Shown here: piece by piece, positions 51,399-62,121 of the stretch | Layout: each line of letters starts with the position of its first letter | Position numbering within the stretch: the first letter of the stretch is position 1 | Assembly: GCF_001026905.1 (NCBI RefSeq) | Contig: NZ_LAQL01000015.1 | Coordinates: 1-64,000 of the forward strand | Direction: 5' to 3' | DNA length: 64,000 nucleotides | Source of the DNA: Kiloniella spongiae | GTDB taxonomy: Bacteria > Pseudomonadota > Alphaproteobacteria > Kiloniellales > Kiloniellaceae | The notes under the pieces: generated by a model | Database searches by the model: none | Seen by the model: only the letters and a program-made list of their open reading frames with translations | Told to the model about the DNA's origin: nothing | Position numbers and translations under genes: made by a program

Positions 51399-53483
51399 TT
51401 AAGCCGGAGCGATGTCAACGAAAGTATCGTTATAACAGGCGCCGGACATGATATCTGTTCGTATCTCAGAATTGATCAAGGCATTTACGGTCTGCTTGGA
51501 ATCACTGGACTTTAGCCAGGTTCCTTTCGGCGAATAGAAAACGCCGGGTTTGACCTTGTCGGTAACTTTGGCCAAGAGAATAACTTCCCCCAAGGCATTC
51601 CATATTCTGACCTTTGAATTATTGGTAATCCCCTTTGCCTGAGCATCTTGGGGGTGAATTTCAAGTTGCTCTATGGCGATTGAGTCTTTGTGACCACCAA
51701 AGGTTGCGTTTGTCCGCTTACTGGATGACGGGGAGATCAAGGCAAAGGGAAGGTTCTGTGTGACTTCTTCATAACGGGGAAGACCGTATCCAAACTGTTG
51801 TTCCATATCTTCAGAGTAGAGCTCTATTTTGCCTGTTTTTGTTGCCGGAAAGACTGTTTTGCACATGATAAGTTCCTGATCGTTTTCAGCCAGCATGGGC
51901 AAAGATCGATCAAGAGGTACTTCACTGGGGCGAAGGCCCTTCATCTGTGGTGCTTTGGGATCGTAGGCTTCATCCATCAGTTGATAATCATCTGTTTTAA
52001 AGAGGTCGTCGTTAAATCCAAACCGCGCAGCCAGCCGCCGGAAAATTTCGGTATTGGGCAGAGAGTTCCCCACAGCAGGGATAACAGGTTCAGCTCTTTG
52101 AAGATGGGCCTGACCATAGGCGGCATAGATATCCGGAGACTCGAAATGGCTTGATGCTGGTAGAATAATATCAGCATAGGTCATGCTGTCGTTCATCACG
52201 ACATCACATCCGACGATAAAAACATCTTCCCGACTGAGAGCCCGGCGCATTCTATTTTGATCCGGATGGGTACAAACCGGATTGTGGTTATAGATAAAGA
52301 CCGCTTTGATCGGTGGCGCCAGATTATCGTCTAGTATGTGTTTGGCAACATCGACAATATTGAGCATTCTGACCCCTTCGGGCATCAGATCCGGGCGTCT
52401 GAGTTTGTTTGGAGTGGCTGGAAATGCGAAGCCTTGTTTGGCAATGACACCAGCCCCGGCCCGGCCCATGTTTCCTGTTATAACTTGTAGGGCCATTGCC
52501 GCACGGATAGAAGATCCGCCTGAATGTCCGCGTTCTGCACCGTTACCAACCGACATGGAAACATTGTTCGCTGCGGTGTAAGTGCTCAAAAACTCTTGGA
52601 TTTGTTCCAAGGGGACTTCGCAAATTCTTGCGGCATCGTCCAAGGAGTATTTTTTTGCGGCCTGTAGATATTCTTCTATTCCATAGACCCAGCGATTGAT
52701 GAAATCGGTGTCTAGTGCTGAACACTTTTCCAGTTCAGCAGCCAATGCTAAAAAGAGAACGATATCGGTGCCTGGTTTGATCTGAATATAGAGATCGGCC
52801 TGTTCGGCAATCTTGATTTTCTTTGGATCAATAACGATCAGCTTTGCGCCATTCTTTTTGGCAGCTTTAATGATCCTTGCTAAGTGTAGGTTGGAAACCG
52901 TAACGTTATTACTTGCAACAACAATCAGATCAGATTTACCCGCTTGTTCCGGTTCCATGCCGGGGGCACTGCCGAATAGGCTGGTGTAAGCGGTTCCCCG
53001 CACTGCCCCACAAAGAGGGCCTCTGTCGAGTTGGGTTGCGCCTAATTTATGAAAGAAGCGATAATCCATCGATCCGCCAGCGAGCTGCCCGTGAGGACCT
53101 GAATAGTTGAGGGGGAGCACGGATTGAGGGCCATACTTTCCAATGGCAGAGTTTATGCCGTTGTATATATGGTCAAAGGCTTCTTCCCAGCTAATGGCCT
53201 TATATTCCAATGACCCTCTGGGGCCAGTTCGCAAAAGAGGTTGTGTTAAACGGCCTTCTCCATGGATGAAATCAGGGTAGTAATTGGATACTTTTTTGCA
53301 GATGGCGCCAGCGGTGTATGGGTTCGCATCAGATCCGCGGACCTGAATGATATGTTTTCCGTCTGTAACGACGGACAGACTACAGGTATCTGGGCAGTCG
53401 AGAGGGCAAACACTGGGTTTGGTTTGTAGATTCGGTGTCGTCGCGGCTGTATCCGGGGACATTTTCTTTGGCTCCATACGCAT
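51399..53483 (-). CDS. Molybdopterin oxidoreductase with 4Fe-4S cluster
   Basis: A 694-residue catalytic subunit of the DMSO-reductase superfamily. The 4Fe-4S ligands are Cys26, Cys30 and Cys34 (SVCPLDCPDTC) and Cys62 (GAICKK). Further marks are the Mo-bis-MGD blocks VASNNVTVSNLHLARIIKAA and IVIDPKK near 210, GAERGHSGGSSI near 315 and a C-terminal molydopterin dinucleotide-binding domain (about 570-690, ISPSSSKRTNATFGG). There is no Tat signal, so it should be cytoplasmic. No electron-transfer or membrane-anchor subunit gene adjoins it. The substrate is unknown; annotation as formate dehydrogenase or nitrate reductase would be unsupported. It is convergent with accA. Confidence 0.88.
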   Translation of the reverse strand: MRMEPKKMSPDTAATTPNLQTKPSVCPLDCPDTCSLSVVTDGKHIIQVRGSDANPYTAGAICKKVSNYYPDFIHGEGRLTQPLLRTGPRGSLEYKAISWEEAFDHIYNGINSAIGKYGPQSVLPLNYSGPHGQLAGGSMDYRFFHKLGATQLDRGPLCGAVRGTAYTSLFGSAPGMEPEQAGKSDLIVVASNNVTVSNLHLARIIKAAKKNGAKLIVIDPKKIKIAEQADLYIQIKPGTDIVLFLALAAELEKCSALDTDFINRWVYGIEEYLQAAKKYSLDDAARICEVPLEQIQEFLSTYTAANNVSMSVGNGAERGHSGGSSIRAAMALQVITGNMGRAGAGVIAKQGFAFPATPNKLRRPDLMPEGVRMLNIVDVAKHILDDNLAPPIKAVFIYNHNPVCTHPDQNRMRRALSREDVFIVGCDVVMNDSMTYADIILPASSHFESPDIYAAYGQAHLQRAEPVIPAVGNSLPNTEIFRRLAARFGFNDDLFKTDDYQLMDEAYDPKAPQMKGLRPSEVPLDRSLPMLAENDQELIMCKTVFPATKTGKIELYSEDMEQQFGYGLPRYEEVTQNLPFALISPSSSKRTNATFGGHKDSIAIEQLEIHPQDAQAKGITNNSKVRIWNALGEVILLAKVTDKVKPGVFYSPKGTWLKSSDSKQTVNALINSEIRTDIMSGACYNDTFVDIAPA

Positions 53484-53610
53484 TATTGCGCTTTATTTCA
53501 TCTTTCCTGATGTAATCTTTTAAAGTCGATGATTACATATCGCAGGATAGGGCCAATTTTTTGTTCTAGTAGGTCCATTTATTATAATGACTTGGTACCG
53601 ATTTTTTGAA

Positions 53611-54510
53611 TTAGGTGCTCAGGACTTCTTTTAGTGTTGTTGCGAGAATACCTGTCAGATCCGGGCGTTGCCCGCGATGTTTCTCAACAAGGGAGACTAT
53701 TCGTGTTGAGCTTGGTTTTCCAAAGGGACGAACCAGCAAATTTGTTCTGTTTTCGAGGCTGTTTTCGGGCACAATCGCAGCACCAAGCCCCTTTGCCACC
53801 ATGCGCTGGATCGCTTCCAGGGAATCAAGTTCCATGGCCTCTCTTAAATTTGCACCTCTGTTTTTGAGGCTCTGTTCGATAACGCGACCAACGCCTGTCA
53901 GATGATTGAAACGTACAAAGGGAAGTTGGCTTAAGAGTGCGATGTCACCATCTTTAGTTTTGGCGATCTTTTCATTTTCAATATTTTTCTGGGCAATAAC
54001 AACAAGGCGTTCTTCCCTCAGCTTTGTTGATTTCAATGCTTCGTCCAGACGTTGAACCTCGGTGATAATGATGCAATCCAGCTTTCCCTGTATCAGCTCA
54101 CGAGTTAGTTCTGTACTCAATCCACTTTCTAGCCGTACATGCAAGCGTGGATGTTCTTGTCCAAGTCGAGCAAGGACCTCTGGTAAAAAGGACGATGTTG
54201 CGCTGGGGATGGCTCCTAATCTCAAAAGGCCAGATAGATCGCCGGCTTTGGATCCTGCTTCTGATAAGGAATCATATAGGTTGATAATTTCCTGGGCCTT
54301 TCCCAACAATCGAAGGCCCGTTGGGTTAAGGTCAGGGGGGCGTCGCGTCCGATCAAAAAGCTCGGTCTGTAATTCATCCTCCAACGATTTTATCTGCATG
54401 CTGATGGCTGAATGGGTTAAACCCAGCTTTTCTGCTGCGGCCTGAAAGCTACCGGTTTCAGAAATTTCTATCAAAGTGCGTAGTTGGCGAATACCCATAA
54501 ATAACATCAA
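53611..54510 (-). CDS. LysR-family transcriptional regulator
   Basis: A 299-residue LysR regulator. The winged helix-turn-helix spans about 5-64 (LIEISETGSFQAAAEKLGLTHSAISMQIKSLEDEL), and the effector-binding domain runs to the C-terminus. An alternative start four codons in (MGIRQLRTL) is closer to the family's usual start. The gene is divergent from the acyl-CoA dehydrogenase gene and 127 nt upstream of the molybdopterin oxidoreductase gene on the same strand, so it may regulate either. The inducer is unknown. Confidence 0.92.
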   Translation of the reverse strand: MMLFMGIRQLRTLIEISETGSFQAAAEKLGLTHSAISMQIKSLEDELQTELFDRTRRPPDLNPTGLRLLGKAQEIINLYDSLSEAGSKAGDLSGLLRLGAIPSATSSFLPEVLARLGQEHPRLHVRLESGLSTELTRELIQGKLDCIIITEVQRLDEALKSTKLREERLVVIAQKNIENEKIAKTKDGDIALLSQLPFVRFNHLTGVGRVIEQSLKNRGANLREAMELDSLEAIQRMVAKGLGAAIVPENSLENRTNLLVRPFGKPSSTRIVSLVEKHRGQRPDLTGILATTLKEVLST

Positions 54511-54628
54511 AATAATTGAAGTAAGAAGTTATTTTAATTCGTTTGATTTGAAGAAGGCAAGCGCGAGATAATAAAATCTGTGAATAACACATGTCCTGTT
54601 GCCTGATGAGGCCAAATGGAGAAACTAA

Positions 54629-55924
54629 ATGCTAGCAAATCTTGATCGACTAGATGCTTCGGAAGCTTCTGATAAGACAGAGAAATCTCGTCTGTTTACG
54701 ATTGAAGATATTCGGCAGCGTGCCCGAAGTTTGGCACAGGACGTTTTTACGCCTCGGGCTGCATCAATTGATTCTGCTGAGATGTATCCCTGGGAAAATT
54801 GCTTTGCTTTACGGGATGCTGGTTTCATGGGGATGACAATTCCCAAGGCTTACGGTGGTGCCGGGGCAGGTTATCGGGAAGCTGTCGTGTTGGTCGAAGA
54901 AGTCGCCAAGGCTTGTGGTGTCACAGGGCGCATCGCCGTTGAAGCAAACATGGGGGCCATCGGCGCAATTATGGCCTATGGCACGGAAAAGCAGAAGAAG
55001 CTTGCTGCGGAGCTGGTGCTTGATGGTGACAAACCTGCGATTTGTATTACTGAGCCTGAAAGTGGTTCGGCAGCCACTGAAATGACCACGCGTGCTGATA
55101 AAGTGGGTAATGGCTATGTCCTAAACGGTACAAAACACTGGATTACCGGTGGAGGCGTTTCGCGACTACACCTTATCTTTGCACGTGTCTATGAAGACGA
55201 AGAACCGCAAGGTATTGCTAGTTTTCTTGTGGTGCGGGGCGAACCAGGTGCTGAAGGGCTGTCAATAGGACGGCGAGAGCCAACGATGGGATTGCGAGGA
55301 ATTCCCGAAACCGAAGTTCATTTGAAAGATCTACACGTACCATCTGATATGATGTTGCAACCTCCTTCCGGCCTTCGTAAAGGCTTTGGTGATTTAATGA
55401 CGGCCTATAACGGACAGCGTGTCGGGGCTGCTGCGGTTGCACTTGGGATTGCGGTTGGGGCCTACGAACAGGCCGAAGATTTCATTCAAAATCGAGAACA
55501 ATTTGGCCGCCCGATCTGCGAGTTTCAGGGGTTACAATGGATGCTTGCTGATATGTCTGTACAAATTAGTGCGGCAAGAGCGTTGATAAATGAAGCGGTT
55601 TCCGGGGAAGGTTTCCCGGACAAAACGAAGGCTGCACAGGCAAAGCTCTTTACGTCTGAAATGGCCGTTACTGTGACAAATAATGCGTTACAGATGCATG
55701 GTGCTGCTGGTTATTCCAGACGCAATCCGGTGGAACGCATGGTCCGTGATGCGCGTATGTTTACTATTGGTGGGGGAACGGCACAGGTTCTCAGAAATGT
55801 GATCGCTTCTGATTTGTTAAATCGTAAGTTTCCCCAGACAAGGGATGGCTATGTAGCTCGTTCTTCTGGTAAATCTTCCATAGACGATCTTCGATCAGTT
55901 GTTGAGCATAGTCCCAAGCTTTAA
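54629..55924 (+). CDS. Acyl-CoA dehydrogenase family flavoprotein
   Basis: A 431-residue FAD enzyme of the acyl-CoA dehydrogenase family: helical N-domain, beta-domain with ITEPESGSAATEMTTRADKV near 134, and C-domain with RNREQFGRPICEFQGLQWML near 285 (FAD/adenine contact) and LQMHGAAGYSRRNPVERMVRD near 352. The motif where short- and medium-chain enzymes carry the catalytic Glu reads IGGGTAQ (near 380) instead of YEGT, so the base must be elsewhere or the reaction differs. The first 40 residues resemble no domain I know. It is divergent from the LysR gene and 67 nt before the TPP enzyme, so both may share a substrate pathway. Confidence 0.86.
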   Translation: MLANLDRLDASEASDKTEKSRLFTIEDIRQRARSLAQDVFTPRAASIDSAEMYPWENCFALRDAGFMGMTIPKAYGGAGAGYREAVVLVEEVAKACGVTGRIAVEANMGAIGAIMAYGTEKQKKLAAELVLDGDKPAICITEPESGSAATEMTTRADKVGNGYVLNGTKHWITGGGVSRLHLIFARVYEDEEPQGIASFLVVRGEPGAEGLSIGRREPTMGLRGIPETEVHLKDLHVPSDMMLQPPSGLRKGFGDLMTAYNGQRVGAAAVALGIAVGAYEQAEDFIQNREQFGRPICEFQGLQWMLADMSVQISAARALINEAVSGEGFPDKTKAAQAKLFTSEMAVTVTNNALQMHGAAGYSRRNPVERMVRDARMFTIGGGTAQVLRNVIASDLLNRKFPQTRDGYVARSSGKSSIDDLRSVVEHSPKL

Positions 55925-55991
55925 AGTTTAAGGGCTAATATACAGCTAAACATCTGGTTTTAAGTAACTCTCTCTTAGGAGGGAGTAGTTA

Positions 55992-57641
55992 GTGTTGTGT
56001 GTAATGATTAATTTGAGAGAAGCCACCATGAGCTTGACGACCGCTGATATTCTTGCCCAACGCCTTTTTGATGCGGGGTGCCGCCATGCATTTGGCATAC
56101 CGGGTGGCGAAGTTTTAAGTGTCATGCATGCACTTGATCGCGCAGGCCTTGAGATCGTCCTAACCAAGCATGAAAATGGTGCAGGCTTTATGGCTGAAGG
56201 AACCTATCATCGCACGGGTGCGCCAGGCGTTCTTTTTGCGACGCTGGGACCGGGCATGGCCAATGCTTTTAACGTTATTGCTAATGCACATCAGGATCGA
56301 GTGCCGTTGATCTTTTTGACGGGACGGGTCGATGAGTATGATATGGCAAGCTACACTCATCAGGTTTTTGATCACAGCAAGGCACTGGAACCTGTCGTGA
56401 AGGGCAGCTTTACCCTCGTGGATGGGGCGGTTGACCGTGTTGTCGATAAAGCCTTGTCTTTGGCACAGTCAGGCCGTCCCGGACCCGTGCACATTGATGT
56501 GCCGATTTCTTTAGCCGCTAAAGTACAGAGTGCGATTCCTAAATTATGGCAACCGAAGTATCTGCCAACAGTGCCTGCCGAGAATGCCGACTTTGCCGAC
56601 CTGAGAGAGTGTTTATCCAAGTCAGAAAGACCTTTGGCGGTTTTAGGGTTGGAGATCCTTAGCGAGGGTTGTGAGGCGGACGTAAAAGACTTCCTTCTCA
56701 AACATGGTATTCCATCTGTTGCTACCTATAAGGCGAAAGGAGTTGTTCCTGATGATCACCCTCTTTCTCTTGGTGGTGCGGGACTTTCCCCGAAAGCAGA
56801 TAAGACAGTTCTGCCCTTGATCGAGAAAAGTGATTGCATTCTTTTGATTGGTTATGACCCAATTGAAATGCGCCATGGGTGGCAGGATGTCTGGCAACCT
56901 GAAAGACAGTTTATTGCCGAATTTACGCTTGAGTCGAATTTGCATGGTATGCATCGGGCTAGCTGTACCTTTGTCGGTTCTTTGGCTCCTGCGCTACAGG
57001 CCCTAGATCAGGGATTGGAACTTGGTGCTGTTTGGGGTAATGGTGATTTTGCGAAGGCTAAAGAAGAGATTGTCGCTGCATTCCCCCGGGACGAAGAGTG
57101 GGGACCATCTGCCATTGTCGATGAAGTACGTAAGGCTTTGCCTGATCATGGGCTTGCGTCAGTGGATTCTGGGGCTCATAGAATTTTGCAAAGTCAGCAA
57201 TGGATCTGTCGGGAGCCCCATACTCTTATTCAATCCAGCGGTTTATGCACGATGGGCTGTGCTTTGCCCTTAGCTATGGGGGCTAAAGTTGCATCACCTG
57301 ATTTGCCTGTGGTTGCTTTTACCGGCGACGCAGGGCTAGAGATGATTCTCGGTGAGTTATCGACGCTGAGAGATTTGAAATTGCCTGTTGTAGTCGTTGT
57401 CTTTGTGGATGCATCGCTTGCTTTGATTGAATTGAAGCAGCGCGGAAGTGGCAGGGAAAACCTTGCTGTGGATTTTGGTGGCACTGATTTTGCGGCCTTG
57501 GCCAATGCCATGGGGGGCGTTGGTATCAATGCTCGAAATCGTGAAGAATTGCAAACAGCCTTGAGTACGGCTTTTGTGGGTGAAAAATTTACCTTGATTG
57601 CTGCTCATATAGAGCGTGAGTCCTATGATGGGAAATTCTGA
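55992..57641 (+). CDS. Thiamine pyrophosphate enzyme, acetolactate-synthase-like
   Basis: A 549-residue TPP-dependent enzyme. The N-terminal domain has the catalytic Glu in LTKHENGAGFMAEG near 61; a central NAD-like domain follows; the C-terminal TPP domain has TGDAGLEMILGELSTLR near 444. The second metal site, usually Asn-Asn, reads VDASLALIELKQ. This pattern occurs in non-biosynthetic ALS-like decarboxylases and ligases. No small regulatory subunit gene adjoins it, so a role in branched-chain synthesis is unlikely. A GTG at 55992 has a perfect AGGAGGG ribosome site; ATG at 56028 (MSLTTADIL) is the better family start. The preceding acyl-CoA dehydrogenase gene is probably cotranscribed. Confidence 0.86.
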   Translation: MLCVMINLREATMSLTTADILAQRLFDAGCRHAFGIPGGEVLSVMHALDRAGLEIVLTKHENGAGFMAEGTYHRTGAPGVLFATLGPGMANAFNVIANAHQDRVPLIFLTGRVDEYDMASYTHQVFDHSKALEPVVKGSFTLVDGAVDRVVDKALSLAQSGRPGPVHIDVPISLAAKVQSAIPKLWQPKYLPTVPAENADFADLRECLSKSERPLAVLGLEILSEGCEADVKDFLLKHGIPSVATYKAKGVVPDDHPLSLGGAGLSPKADKTVLPLIEKSDCILLIGYDPIEMRHGWQDVWQPERQFIAEFTLESNLHGMHRASCTFVGSLAPALQALDQGLELGAVWGNGDFAKAKEEIVAAFPRDEEWGPSAIVDEVRKALPDHGLASVDSGAHRILQSQQWICREPHTLIQSSGLCTMGCALPLAMGAKVASPDLPVVAFTGDAGLEMILGELSTLRDLKLPVVVVVFVDASLALIELKQRGSGRENLAVDFGGTDFAALANAMGGVGINARNREELQTALSTAFVGEKFTLIAAHIERESYDGKF

Positions 57642-57671
57642 TTTTCTGTAGGTGGCAGAGTACTCGAAAAT

Positions 57672-57701
57672 AATAAAGGCGGCCAAAGAGCCGCCTTTAT
57701 T
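57672..57701. terminator. Bidirectional terminator between TPP enzyme and secA
   Basis: Twelve-bp perfect arms AATAAAGGCGGC/GCCGCCTTTATT with a 6-nt loop (CAAAGA) lie between convergent genes. A/T-rich flanks on both sides allow termination in both directions. Confidence 0.85.
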
Positions 57702-57735
57702 TATGAGTTAAATCGTTTAATCGACTAGCTTAGTT

Positions 57736-60411
57736 TTAGTTTAATTTTCCATGGCAATGTTTGTATTTTTTGCCTGATCCACATGGACATGCCGCGTTAC
57801 GGCTGGTTTTCCCCCAGGTAGAAGGATCGTTTTGATCAAACTCTTTTGCCTGCACTGTTGTTGAGCCAGTTGTCTGTGCCGGGTCCTGTCTGGACTCGTG
57901 CATCTCTTGCTCTTGGCGTGGCACTGTTGCATTTTCCGGTGTTTGTAGTTCGAAGCGATGCATCAGCATTGTTAGCTCATCACGTACAGAATCGAGCATA
58001 GATTCAAACATTTCAAAAGCTTCACGCTTGTACTCATCAAGCGGATTTTTCTGCCCGTAAGCACGCAAGCCAACAGCTTGTTTAAGGTGATCAAGGGACA
58101 GCAGATGCTCTTTCCATTGCTTGTCGAGGACCATAAGGAGCAACTGTTTTTCAAGCGAACGCATTACATCCGGGCCGTAATTAGCCGTCTTTGCGGCCAT
58201 TTTCTCGTTACTGGCTTGAAGAATGCGATCCAGAATTTCCTGATCGGCGATACCTTCTTCTTCCGCCCAATCTTTAACGGGCAGATCCATGGCAACAAGG
58301 CGCATACACTCTTCGTGCAGGCTATCCAATTCCCATTGTTCAGCATAGGCATTAGCTGGAATTGTCCGTGTCACAAGGTCTTCGAGAACCTCATGACGCA
58401 TGGAAGCCACGGTGTCCTTAACTTCTTCTGCGGACATAACTTCTTTGCGTTGTTCGTAAATAACCTTACGCTGATCATTCATCACATCATCAAATTTGAG
58501 GATGTTCTTACGAATTTCAAAGTTTCTGGCTTCAACTTTTTTCTGTGCTTTTTCCAGCGCTTTATTCACCCATGGATGAATAATAGCTTCACCATCTTCA
58601 AGACCGAGCTTCTGGAGCATTGAATCCATACGTTCAGATCCAAAGATACGCATCAGGTCATCTTCGAGGCTGAGGAAGAATTTGGACGCACCGGGATCTG
58701 ATTGTCGACCGGAACGTCCGCGAAGCTGATTGTCGATACGACGGCTTTCATGGCGTTCACTACCGATCATAAACAGGCCGCCAGCCTTATTCACAATCTC
58801 TTTGTTCACAGCTACTTCTGCGGATATTTTAGCGGCTTTAGCTTGCTTCTGGGTTTCGTCAGATATGCCGAGCGTTTCATGCTCTATGCGCATCTCTTCG
58901 TTACCGCCCAGTTTAATGTCTGTTCCGCGACCCGCCATGTTTGTTGCAATTGTTACGGCACCAGGTGAGCCCGCCTGTGCAACAATCATGGCTTCTTGTT
59001 CGTGGTAACGTGCGTTTAGAACCTTGTGCTCAATTTTCTCTTTTTGGAGCAAAGTAGCAAGGTATTCTGATTTCTCAATCGTAACCGTACCAACGAGGAC
59101 AGGTTGCTGGCGTTCGTGGCATTCTTTGATCTGCTTGATAATTGCCGCATCACGTTCCTGACCTGTGCGATAGACTTCATCATCATGGTCAATACGAATG
59201 CAAGGTAGGTTGGTTGTCATGGAAATAACGTCAAGCGAGTAGATAGCCGAAAATTCTTCCGCTTCTGTCATCGCTGTACCAGTCATCCCGGCCAATTTGG
59301 GGTAAAGTCGGAAGTAATTCTGGAAGGTGATCGATGCTAACGTCTGATTTTCGTTTTGGATCTCAGCGTTTTCTTTCGCTTCAAGTGCCTGATGCAGGCC
59401 TTCTGAGAAACGACGCCCTTCCATCATGCGACCCGTGAATTCGTCAATGATAACAACTTTATTGTCTTTGACGATGTAATCTTTATCGCGCTGGAATAGT
59501 TTGTGCGCTTTCAGGGCCTGATTGATGTGGTGCAGTGTGCTGACATTTTCGATCTCATAAAGAGAGCCTTGCATGACTCCATCATCCATGAGCTTTTTCT
59601 CTATGAAGTCAACACCCTCGTCAGTCAATGTTACAGAACGTGTCTTCTCATCAAGTTCATAGTGCTCTTCTGTTAGTAAAGGCACATATTTGTTTATCGT
59701 AATATAGCTCTCTGATGAGTTTTCTGCGGGGCCAGATATAATAAGCGGTGTTCTGGCTTCATCAATAAGGATTGAATCTACTTCATCGACGATGGCATAA
59801 TTGAATTCTCTTTGAACCATCTGGTCGATTTCAAACTTCATGTTGTCACGAAGGTAATCAAATCCGAGTTCATTGTTTGTGGCATAGGTAATGTCACAAT
59901 TGTAGGCAAACGCACGCTCTTCTTCGCCCTGACCCGGGAATACACAGCCAACGGTCATCCCCAGAAAACGATAGATTTGACCCATCCACTCGGCATCACG
60001 TTTGGCAAGGTAATCGTTGACCGTGACGACGTGAACACCTTTGCCTTCGATTGCGTTCAAGTAAACAGGCAAGGTCGCAACAAGTGTTTTACCTTCACCC
60101 GTTGCCATTTCACTGATCATGCCACGATGAAGGACGATACCGCCCATCATCTGAACGTCAAAGTGTCTCAAACCAAGAGTTCTGCGAGATGCTTCACGGA
60201 CGGTCGCAAATGCTTCCGGCAAAATATCGTCGAGTGTTTCTCCTTGCTTCAGGCGATTACGAAACTTTTCTGTTTGTCCTTTGATATCGTCGTCAGACAG
60301 TTTTTCCAGCTCTGCTTCAAAGCTGTTGATAGACAAGACAATAGAGTTAAGGCCTTTTAGGTAACGGTCATTGGCAGAGCCAAACATCCGCTTCACAAGC
60401 GCACCGAGCAT
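57736..60411 (-). CDS. secA: Preprotein translocase ATPase SecA
   Basis: Motor ATPase that drives protein export through SecYEG. At 891 residues it is a normal-length SecA. Walker A GEGKT in [14 protein letters not shown] lies near 104, the DEAD-type box VDEVDSIL near 212, and motif [17 protein letters not shown] near 575. The preprotein crosslinking and scaffold regions are intact. The C-terminal zinc SEC-C tail [14 protein letters not shown] (near 872-886) indicates SecB/ribosome binding. It is monocistronic. Divergent upstream is a gene for an exported foldase. Confidence 0.97.
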   Translation of the reverse strand: MLGALVKRMFGSANDRYLKGLNSIVLSINSFEAELEKLSDDDIKGQTEKFRNRLKQGETLDDILPEAFATVREASRRTLGLRHFDVQMMGGIVLHRGMISEMATGEGKTLVATLPVYLNAIEGKGVHVVTVNDYLAKRDAEWMGQIYRFLGMTVGCVFPGQGEEERAFAYNCDITYATNNELGFDYLRDNMKFEIDQMVQREFNYAIVDEVDSILIDEARTPLIISGPAENSSESYITINKYVPLLTEEHYELDEKTRSVTLTDEGVDFIEKKLMDDGVMQGSLYEIENVSTLHHINQALKAHKLFQRDKDYIVKDNKVVIIDEFTGRMMEGRRFSEGLHQALEAKENAEIQNENQTLASITFQNYFRLYPKLAGMTGTAMTEAEEFSAIYSLDVISMTTNLPCIRIDHDDEVYRTGQERDAAIIKQIKECHERQQPVLVGTVTIEKSEYLATLLQKEKIEHKVLNARYHEQEAMIVAQAGSPGAVTIATNMAGRGTDIKLGGNEEMRIEHETLGISDETQKQAKAAKISAEVAVNKEIVNKAGGLFMIGSERHESRRIDNQLRGRSGRQSDPGASKFFLSLEDDLMRIFGSERMDSMLQKLGLEDGEAIIHPWVNKALEKAQKKVEARNFEIRKNILKFDDVMNDQRKVIYEQRKEVMSAEEVKDTVASMRHEVLEDLVTRTIPANAYAEQWELDSLHEECMRLVAMDLPVKDWAEEEGIADQEILDRILQASNEKMAAKTANYGPDVMRSLEKQLLLMVLDKQWKEHLLSLDHLKQAVGLRAYGQKNPLDEYKREAFEMFESMLDSVRDELTMLMHRFELQTPENATVPRQEQEMHESRQDPAQTTGSTTVQAKEFDQNDPSTWGKTSRNAACPCGSGKKYKHCHGKLN

Positions 60412-60660
60412 TGAGTACCCCTTGCGTGAAAACGCAGTTCAAGATTTGGTTATAAAAAGTCAATGTGAGACATAGGGCGCAGGCTGGCTGATGTCAATGT
60501 GAAGCTGGATTCAATTGCTGGAAAATAACGTAGTAACGTTGCTTTGATAGTCCGTAATCATCGAATATGTGTATTTCATTGATACTCGCTTTAGGTTGTA
60601 GTGACTTTGTTGTAGTAAGAGTGAACTTTTTATTTCTTCTGAGCCGGAGCCAGAGTTTAA

Positions 60661-61971
60661 ATGAATTTTTGTAAAGTTATTATCTTTTCCACTGTCTTGA
60701 TAGCGGCAGGTTTCGTGCAAGAGGGTACGGCACAACAGAACGCAGAAGAAGACTGGAAAAAAGAGCAACGCGAAAGTGGTGGAAAGCTTTTGAAGTTCCT
60801 CTTTGGAGATGATGAAGACGAAGTTCCTGGAATTAATGACGTTCAGAAAGAAAAACCATCGGAAACAACACAGGATAATAATGTTGTTGTTCCTGATTCT
60901 GACGAGAGCACGCCAGTAGATAACGGTCCAGCGATTAATGATCCTGTAATTCAGGCAACACCAGTTGAACCAGTTAAGGACGCCTCTGAAGAAGTTCCGG
61001 TTGTTGAAGTCATTCCCGGGCAAGAACGGGACGGGCTGGCGCCACCTCCCGGATTTACCGAAGAGGTGCAAAAAAAGCCTGAAAGCGGCATTGTTGTTGA
61101 AGACTTATCAACTGAGCCCGTTTTACAAAAAACGTCACCAACAGGTACCGATGCTCAAGAGAATATCCCAACGGCTTCTGTTGATAAAAACAAATTATCC
61201 CTGACCAAAACCGAAGGTGAACTGGACCGCTTGGCGCAGGAGAACCCTGTTGTGGCTGTTGTCGAGGGCGATGAAATCTATTGGCAGGATATAACGCAGG
61301 CTGCAAAAAAATTACCTGAACAGTATCAGGGGCAGCTTGAAACAATGTTTCCGATCCTACTTGATCGTGCCATCGATCTGAAGCTTTTGGCACATGCTGG
61401 TGCCGATGCTGATATGGATGAAAAAGAAGAAGTGAAAAGAAAGCTCGCTCTGGCGGAAGAGAAAATCATCCGGGACGCCTATCTTGAACAGCAGCTCGAC
61501 GAAATGATTACCGAGAGTATGTTAAAAGACAGGTATTTTGCCTTGCTCAGAGAAAATGTTGTAAATGCAGAAATTCGGGCGCGCCATATCCTGGTGGAAA
61601 CGCGGAACGAAGCTCTGGCTTTGGTTATTGCTTTGGATAATGGCGCTGAATTTCATTTACTGGCAAAGAAGTTTTCCAAAGGCCCTTCTGCTGAGAAGGG
61701 TGGGGACTTGGGGTGGTTCAAACGGAAGGATATGGATCCCGAGTTTGCGTCAGCTGCTTTTTCTCTGGCACCAGGAACTTATACAAAAGCACCCGTTGCT
61801 ACAGATTTTGGCTGGCATGTCATCAAACTGGAAGATAAGCGGGATGTGAAACAACCTACTTTCGAATCTATGCGCGCAGAAATCAAAGATCAAGTAAGTC
61901 GTGAGTTGGTTACGCGTATGGTTCGGGATTTAAGAAAAGATGCGGATATATCCGTTTTTCCCGCTAACTGA
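60661..61971 (+). CDS. Exported parvulin-type peptidyl-prolyl isomerase with acidic linker
   Basis: A 436-residue periplasmic foldase. A signal peptide (MNFCKVIIFSTVLIAAGFVQ) is followed by an unusually long acidic Glu/Asp/Pro/Val-rich segment (about 30-190) with no predicted fold. A SurA-like helical region (about 195-300) then leads to the PpiC domain (about 303-395): ARHILVETRNEALAL, GPSAEKGGDLGWF and DFGWHVIKLED are the family strands. Such enzymes accelerate cis-trans proline isomerisation and chaperone outer-membrane proteins. Divergent from secA and 151 nt before a second parvulin. Confidence 0.9.
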   Translation: MNFCKVIIFSTVLIAAGFVQEGTAQQNAEEDWKKEQRESGGKLLKFLFGDDEDEVPGINDVQKEKPSETTQDNNVVVPDSDESTPVDNGPAINDPVIQATPVEPVKDASEEVPVVEVIPGQERDGLAPPPGFTEEVQKKPESGIVVEDLSTEPVLQKTSPTGTDAQENIPTASVDKNKLSLTKTEGELDRLAQENPVVAVVEGDEIYWQDITQAAKKLPEQYQGQLETMFPILLDRAIDLKLLAHAGADADMDEKEEVKRKLALAEEKIIRDAYLEQQLDEMITESMLKDRYFALLRENVVNAEIRARHILVETRNEALALVIALDNGAEFHLLAKKFSKGPSAEKGGDLGWFKRKDMDPEFASAAFSLAPGTYTKAPVATDFGWHVIKLEDKRDVKQPTFESMRAEIKDQVSRELVTRMVRDLRKDADISVFPAN

Positions 61972-62121
61972 TTATGGGCCAACTGATTAACTGGCGAACT
62001 AATTAAAATGTTCATATCGCCTTTCTCTTGACACAGTCATGGGATTTGGTGCTGATCGATTAAAAGGGAATGGTCGTAAAAGGCTACCTTCCAAATGTAA
62101 TGAATAAGGAGTTATCTCTAT

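Noticed and set aside
59812-60360. Plus-strand frame of 182 codons opposite secA
   Set aside because: The frame lies wholly within the conserved SecA coding region and has no recognisable protein features; the same applies to the one at 58078-58623.
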